A stretch of 10,287 bases of DNA. Origin: an uncultured Campylobacter sp. Lineage in GTDB: Bacteria; Campylobacterota; Campylobacteria; Campylobacterales; Campylobacteraceae. The translations under genes were made by a program, and so were the position numbers. Positions within the stretch are counted from its first letter, which is position 1, and each line of letters begins with the position of its first letter. This document shows, piece after piece, positions 6,330 through 10,287 of the stretch. The stretch is taken from assembly GCF_938045465.1 (NCBI RefSeq), contig NZ_CALIBF010000169.1, forward strand, positions 1 through 10,287. The letters are read 5' to 3'. Below the pieces are notes generated by a model, which saw nothing but the letters and a program-made list of their open reading frames with translations, ran no database searches and was not told where the DNA came from.

Positions 6330-6391
6330 GCGCGAATGCCTAAGATGAGAATTTTACCGCTTTATCAAAGCATCTTAACGCATATTCGCGC
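6330..6391. repeat. Long imperfect inverted repeat upstream of ccsBA
   Basis: The 5' arm GCGCGAATGCCTAAGATG (6330-6347) pairs with the 3' arm at 6371-6391, which begins CATCTTA and ends ATTCGCGC. Pairing covers TAAGATG/CATCTTA, GC/GC and GCGCGAAT/ATTCGCGC, 17 pairs, broken by a small internal mismatch and a 2-base bulge, around a 23-base loop. The stem mixes G/C and A/T pairs, unlike the simple AT palindromes nearby. It could be a terminator, a leader or small-RNA structure, or a mobile-element remnant. It lies upstream of the predicted ccsBA start site, so it would not be in that mRNA. Confidence 0.5.
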
Positions 6392-6444
6392 TACGCTAGT
6401 AGGCGTGCGCTTGCAAGTCGTAAAATGAAAAATTAAGCAATTTT

Positions 6445-6453
6445 TGCTAAAAT
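6445..6453 (+). promoter_or_regulatory. Putative extended -10 promoter of ccsBA
   Basis: TGCTAAAAT, preceded by a run of T, fits the extended -10 form TGnTAAAAT seen also before creA. Transcription would begin near 6460, leaving a leader of about 34 bases that includes AAAGGA. A small inverted repeat, AGCA/TGCT (6437-6440 and 6445-6448), overlaps the element, but its arms are too short to call an operator. Confidence 0.5.
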
Positions 6454-6493
6454 CTCGCGATTTTGAAAACCCTCGTAAATCTAAAGGAAATCA

Positions 6494-9400
6494 ATGAAGA
6501 CATTTTTTAGTATGGAGTGCGCGTCAGTGATGCTACTGATTTTGGCGCTAGCCTGTGCGATCGCCACTTTCGTAGAGACCGCTTACGGCACGGAAGTAGC
6601 TTGGGCGATGGTTTATTCTACTGCGTGGTTTGGCGCGCTGATGGTGCTTTTGGGAGTAAATTTAACCTACAATATCTATCGCTACCGCATGATTAAGCTT
6701 CGCACGCTGCCTGCGCTAATCTTTCACGCGAGCTTTTTGTTTATGCTTGTTGGAGCGATTTTGACTAGATATTTCGGCTTTGAGGGCAATATCCATATAA
6801 GAGAGGGCGGCGAAAGCTCGATCGTAACGACTAAAGACGAGGTCGTTCAGCTCCTTACTTTAGGCAGTGACGGCGAGTTTATATCTGCTGACGAGAGCAA
6901 ATTTTTAAACGGCGCAGGACGGATGAACTTCGATCTCAATCTAGACGTAGAGGGCAGAATCGCAAATTTAAAATTTAAAGAGCTAATAGAACACGGCGAG
7001 CTAAAATGGGTGCAAGATCCGACCGGACAGGCTCCTGCGCGCGTGGAGTTATTATTTTCCAACAACATTGGCAGCCAAAACGTCTCCTTGCAATCAGGCG
7101 AAAGCATGGATATAGGCGAGCTTAGTATCACTTTTAACGCAGAGCCTAAAAGTAAGAATTTCATCTACATAAAATCCAAAGACGGCAAATTTTATCTAAA
7201 CTCAAGTCTTGATATAAACGCCACTAAAATGGCTGATATGAGCACTGCGCCGCTTAAGAAAAACGAGGATAATCCGCTAGGCAATCTCTTGCTTTACAGC
7301 TTCGACGGAATAAATTTCGCTCCCGTTAGCCTGCTTAGCTCCGCGGTCGAGAAATTCGTCCCGGTAGCTGCGAATTTACCGGGTGAGCCCGGCGTAGTAG
7401 CTACGCTAAGCTTTGCGGGGCAGAATCGCGAAATCTACGTACCTAGGGATTCGCATGGCGCTAGCTACAAGGTGGGAGATAAGAATTTCATCGTAGCCTT
7501 GGCGCCAAAGATGCTTCATCTGCCTTTTAAAATCGCGCTTCGCGACTTCGTGATGGATCGCTATCCAGGCACCAATTCGCCCTCCGGATATAAAAGCGAA
7601 ATCACGCTAAAAGACGGCAATACGAGCTTTGATTATGATATTTTTATGAATCACGTGCTCGATTACGGCGGATACCGATTTTTCCAAAGCTCATACGACA
7701 CGGATGAGCGCGGCACCGTGCTTTCGGTCAATAAAGACCCCGGCAAAGTTCCAACTTACATCGGCTATTTTTTGCTTTGCGTGGGGATGTTTTTTAACTT
7801 TTTCAACCGAGGCTCGCGCTTTTTCAAGCTCTCGCGCTTAATCAGCGAAAATACGCATCTTGCTCGAGAAAAAGATGTAAATTCTAAAAATTCCGCGTCT
7901 AGCTCGGTGCCCGCAAGCTCCGCAGAAAACTCTGCGTCAAAACGCGCCAAAAAATCGCGACGCGGTACTAAAGGCGCGGCATTAGCATTAGTAGGCGCAT
8001 TGGCTTTGAGCTTGGCTGCATTGTATCCTAGCACAGCAAATGCCGAACAAAACTCCACGACTCAAAATTCTATTTCGCAAAATTCAGCGCCGCAAAGTTC
8101 GGCTAGCGTGCAAGATCCCGCTTCGCAAAATTCCGTGCAAAATTCCGCCGTTGAAAATTCCAATCAAAGCTCCGCTTCGCAAGAATCTGCAGCGGAGCAA
8201 GACTCCGTCCCACCGCATAATTTTTCTACTATGGGAGGCGAGCTAGCCGTGCCGAAATTTGATCCTAAATTTAGTGAGGATTTAGCAAGCCTCGTAATTC
8301 AGGGATTTGATGGGCGAATGGAGCCTTTTGATACAGTTTCTAGGGAGCTTTTAAATAAAATTTACCGTGCCGACAACTACAAGGCGCCAAATGGCGAAAT
8401 TTTAAACCATAACGCCGCTGCGCTTTCGTTTATGCTAAATCAAAGCTACTGGAGGCGTGCGCCAATCATCAAGGTTAGCGAGCCGGAGCTTAAAAAAATT
8501 CTAGGTATGGATGAGAAGCAAAGCCACGCCAGTATGATGGATTTTTTTGAATTTAAAGGCGGCGAGAGCTACTACAAGCTCGATAAAATGGTCGAGGAGA
8601 TCAACCGCAAGCCTCTGGGCAATCGCGGCGTGCTAGATAAAGAGATCATCAAGGTAAATGAGCGCGTAAACGTCTTTTACTCGGCGTTTATGGGGGATTA
8701 TTTTAGAATTATTCCGGTTAAGAACGCTAAAAATAACGAGTGGCTTTCGCCGCTATATCTAGGCGATGCACTGGATCAAAATGAATCAACTGAAGTTAAA
8801 AAGATGATGGGAATATTCGTTTCGTCCGTGGTCTATGCCCAAGAAAGCGGGGATTGGAGTGGCGCGGAAAAGATGCTAAGCTACGTCAAAAAATACCAAG
8901 CGCAAAACGGAGCAAATTTAATGCCTAGCGAGAGCGCGATAAAATATGAAATTTTATTTAATAAGGCTAAAATTTTTTCTCGCCTCTTTCCGATCTACAC
9001 TATTTCGGGATTTTTGCTTCTGATCTTTATCTTTTTGCGAATGATGAAGCCCGCTCTTCGCTTAGGCGGCGCGTTTAAGCTAGTTTACGTCGTAAATATC
9101 ATCGCTTTTATAGCGCATACCGCGGGTCTTGCGCTGCGCGGCTACGTCTCGGGGCACGCGCCGTGGAGTAACTCCTACGAATCGCTCATCTATATCGCGT
9201 GGGCGCTGTCGCTAAGCGGAATATTTTTCTCGCGCAAATCTGCAATCTCGTTGGCGCTAACGTCAATAATGGCAGGCATAACGCTGATGGTGGCGCATCT
9301 TAGCGACATCGATCCGCAGATCACCAATCTCCAGCCGGTTCTAAAATCGCACTGGCTTACGATTCACGTCTCGGTAATCACAGCAAGCTACGGATTTTTG

Positions 9401-9889
9401 GGGCTTTGCATGCTACTTGGAATTTTCACCCTCGTGATGTTTTTATTCGATAAGAAAAACCCGGAGATCGCGCGCAATATCGCAGAGGCTACGCATATCA
9501 ACGAAATGTCGATGATCCTAGGTCTTTGTTTGCTGACGGTGGGCAACTTCCTAGGTGGCGTGTGGGCAAACGAAAGCTGGGGGCGCTACTGGGGCTGGGA
9601 TCCGAAGGAGACCTGGGCGCTCATTACGATTTTTATCTACGCGGTGGTCGTGCATTTTAGGTTTATGCCTAAGCTCAATAATCAATTCGCCTTTGCCGTA
9701 GCCTCGATGTTTGCGTATTTTAGCGTCATAATGACCTATTTTGGTGTAAATTTCTACCTAAGCGGCATGCACTCTTACGCTAGCGGCGAGCGCATTCCGG
9801 TGCCGGGCTGGGCGTACGTGATGATCGCTTCGATGATAGCTCTTGCGATCGCGGCGTATTTCCGTTCGGGTAAATCGGCTAGACTTTAG
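6494..9889 (+). CDS. ccsBA: Fused cytochrome c synthase CcsBA (ResB-ResC)
   Basis: This inner-membrane System II synthase exports heme and attaches it to CxxCH motifs of apocytochromes c. Residues 1-450 are the ResB/CcsB half: helices near 11-30, 41-60, 72-92 and 421-437, with a large periplasmic loop between the last two. Residues 829-1131 are the CcsA half with about nine helices and the WWD motif at 1022-1041 (GVWANESWGRYWGWDPKETW). Expected heme ligands are present: TM-His78 and TM-His1054, external His958 and His1093. Their spacing (96 and 39) fits the Helicobacter hepaticus pattern as I recall it (761, 858, 897). Between the halves lie a fifth helix (493-512), a Ser/Asn/Gln linker, and a periplasmic domain (about 583-828). 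Length is near the roughly 1080 of C. jejuni. AAAGGA is 4 bases before the ATG. It appears monocistronic. A NrfI-type specialised paralogue is possible. Confidence 0.96.
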   Translation: MKTFFSMECASVMLLILALACAIATFVETAYGTEVAWAMVYSTAWFGALMVLLGVNLTYNIYRYRMIKLRTLPALIFHASFLFMLVGAILTRYFGFEGNIHIREGGESSIVTTKDEVVQLLTLGSDGEFISADESKFLNGAGRMNFDLNLDVEGRIANLKFKELIEHGELKWVQDPTGQAPARVELLFSNNIGSQNVSLQSGESMDIGELSITFNAEPKSKNFIYIKSKDGKFYLNSSLDINATKMADMSTAPLKKNEDNPLGNLLLYSFDGINFAPVSLLSSAVEKFVPVAANLPGEPGVVATLSFAGQNREIYVPRDSHGASYKVGDKNFIVALAPKMLHLPFKIALRDFVMDRYPGTNSPSGYKSEITLKDGNTSFDYDIFMNHVLDYGGYRFFQSSYDTDERGTVLSVNKDPGKVPTYIGYFLLCVGMFFNFFNRGSRFFKLSRLISENTHLAREKDVNSKNSASSSVPASSAENSASKRAKKSRRGTKGAALALVGALALSLAALYPSTANAEQNSTTQNSISQNSAPQSSASVQDPASQNSVQNSAVENSNQSSASQESAAEQDSVPPHNFSTMGGELAVPKFDPKFSEDLASLVIQGFDGRMEPFDTVSRELLNKIYRADNYKAPNGEILNHNAAALSFMLNQSYWRRAPIIKVSEPELKKILGMDEKQSHASMMDFFEFKGGESYYKLDKMVEEINRKPLGNRGVLDKEIIKVNERVNVFYSAFMGDYFRIIPVKNAKNNEWLSPLYLGDALDQNESTEVKKMMGIFVSSVVYAQESGDWSGAEKMLSYVKKYQAQNGANLMPSESAIKYEILFNKAKIFSRLFPIYTISGFLLLIFIFLRMMKPALRLGGAFKLVYVVNIIAFIAHTAGLALRGYVSGHAPWSNSYESLIYIAWALSLSGIFFSRKSAISLALTSIMAGITLMVAHLSDIDPQITNLQPVLKSHWLTIHVSVITASYGFLGLCMLLGIFTLVMFLFDKKNPEIARNIAEATHINEMSMILGLCLLTVGNFLGGVWANESWGRYWGWDPKETWALITIFIYAVVVHFRFMPKLNNQFAFAVASMFAYFSVIMTYFGVNFYLSGMHSYASGERIPVPGWAYVMIASMIALAIAAYFRSGKSARL
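8039..8218 (+). repeat. Ser/Asn/Gln low-complexity repeat inside ccsBA
   Basis: Residues 516-575 of CcsBA are dominated by S, N, Q, A and E in loose repeats such as SQNSAPQSS and SQNSVQNSAVENSNQSS. At DNA level the unit TCGCAAAATTC recurs at 8076-8086 and 8134-8144, with related pieces AAAATTC and AAAGTTC between. The segment is predicted disordered and lies on the periplasmic side just after the fifth helix, as a flexible tether. Such repeats can change length by slippage, and the frame is intact here. Confidence 0.7.
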
Positions 9890-9896
9890 ATAGGTG

Positions 9897-9935
9897 GGGC
9901 CCAAATTTCAGAATAATAATTTTGAAATTTCGCCC
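9897..9935 (+). terminator. Putative ccsBA terminator hairpin
   Basis: Shortly after the ccsBA stop, AAATTTCA (9903-9910) pairs perfectly with TGAAATTT (9923-9930). The stem extends outward as GGGC (9897-9900) with GCCC (9932-9935) across a small bulge, giving 12 pairs and a 12-base loop. No clear T run follows, so it may act with Rho or as an mRNA 3' stabiliser. Confidence 0.5.
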
Positions 9936-10222
9936 GGATTTCGCAGCTTGCCGAGGCTTTATGGATTTATGAAATTTATCTTTAAATTTTGGCTAGGCTT
10001 TGAAATCACGCAGAATTTTATAGAATTTTACGGCTCGCGATTGCGCTAAATTTTAAAATTTTGCATCGTGGCATAATGCACCGTAAGGGAATTTTGATGC
10101 CCGAGATTTTGTGATGTCGTAAAATTCTAATGATTTGGAATTTGCACCGCTATGGGGTTTTAATGTTTTAAATTTTACTTCTAGTGGAATTTTTTCATAC
10201 GACGGAAGCTCGACGTAATTTA

Positions 10223-10261
10223 GAATTTTAAAATTTCAGCTAGCGCGCTAGCGTAAAATTC
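10223..10261. repeat. Nested palindrome GCTAGCGCGCTAGC
   Basis: GCTAGCGCGCTAGC (10239-10252) is a perfect 14-base palindrome. Outside it, GAATTTTA (10223-10230) is complementary to TAAAATTC (10254-10261), so the whole can fold as a stem with an unequal interior loop. It is followed by six C residues (10261-10266). It could be a protein-binding site or a terminator for a gene beyond the window. Confidence 0.45.
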
Positions 10262-10287
10262 CCCCCGCCGCTGCCATGGCCGAGCAG

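Larger units (their letters stand above)
6185..6493. other. Spacer between creA and ccsBA with three inverted repeats
   Basis: No gene is visible in these 309 bases on either strand. They hold a probable creA terminator (6192-6229), a short perfect hairpin with arms CGAAATT (6261-6267) and AATTTCG (6274-6280), a longer imperfect hairpin (6330-6391), and the ccsBA promoter with the ribosome site AAAGGA just before the ATG at 6494. The rest is AT-word spacer such as TAAAATTTTA. Confidence 0.65.
9890..10287. other. Terminal AT-rich spacer without a supported gene
   Basis: I see no gene in these 398 bases. The region contains a likely ccsBA terminator, many copies of AGAATTTTA/TAAAATTC words, a weak inverted repeat GCAT/ATGC near 10063-10079, and a perfect 14-base palindrome near the end. 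An ATG at 10276 (ATGGCCGAGCAG) stands at the window edge but is preceded only by CCGCC-type sequence with no ribosome site. Confidence 0.6.

Noticed and set aside
10261..10266. C6 tract as a phase-variable homopolymer
   Set aside because: Campylobacter phase-variable tracts are usually longer, and this one is not inside or clearly before a gene.
10276..10287. Possible start of a new gene (ATGGCCGAGCAG)
   Set aside because: Only four codons are visible and no ribosome site precedes them.

Overview
The window looks like chromosomal DNA of a Campylobacter (Campylobacterota), probably one of the higher-GC oral species such as the C. gracilis, C. rectus or C. showae group; the genus is inferred, and the species is a guess. 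The evidence is a single-chain fused CcsB-CcsA (ResB/ResC) cytochrome c synthase of the epsilonproteobacterial type, a short Campylobacter-like alanine racemase, extended -10 promoters of the TGnTAAAAT kind, AAAGGA ribosome sites, and spacers full of the words AAATTTTA/TAAAATTT. I saw no phage, transposon, CRISPR, tRNA or rRNA gene.

Layout. Positions 1-607 hold no convincing gene, but they contain degenerate repeated words and several short inverted repeats. At 608-805 (+) lies the 5' stump of a thioredoxin-fold (TlpA-like) lipoprotein gene that stops just where the CxxC active site should begin. A hairpin-rich AT spacer (806-862) separates it from a convergent minus-strand operon covering 5594 down to 863. 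That operon reads: AlgC-type phosphomannomutase/phosphoglucomutase, an 81-residue unknown protein, alanine racemase (alr), a LemA family protein with an unusual N-terminal extension, a small two-helix TPM-domain protein, and a secreted, membrane-anchored TPM-domain protein with a Gly-rich tail. Four of the five junctions overlap by 4-8 bases and the fifth has a 15-base gap, so the six genes are probably one transcript with coupled translation. The theme is the cell envelope: sugar-phosphate precursors, D-alanine for peptidoglycan, and the common but poorly understood LemA/TPM module.

Divergently, from 5693 (+), comes a creA family gene for a small secreted protein. The spacer after it (6185-6493) carries three inverted repeats and a good promoter. 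It is followed by the largest gene, ccsBA (6494-9889, 1131 codons), which exports heme and attaches it to c-type cytochromes in the periplasm. Its four expected heme-ligand histidines and its tryptophan-rich WWD motif are all present. The join between the ResB and CcsA halves carries a stretch that looks like a complete signal peptide, followed by a Ser/Asn/Gln repeat linker. Positions 9890-10287 are an AT-rich spacer with a probable terminator and a perfect 14-base palindrome, and no supported gene.

No clearly new multi-gene system is visible. The items most worth checking are the signal-peptide-like ResB/CcsA junction, the truncated thioredoxin-like lipoprotein, the LemA extension, and the long hairpin upstream of ccsBA.
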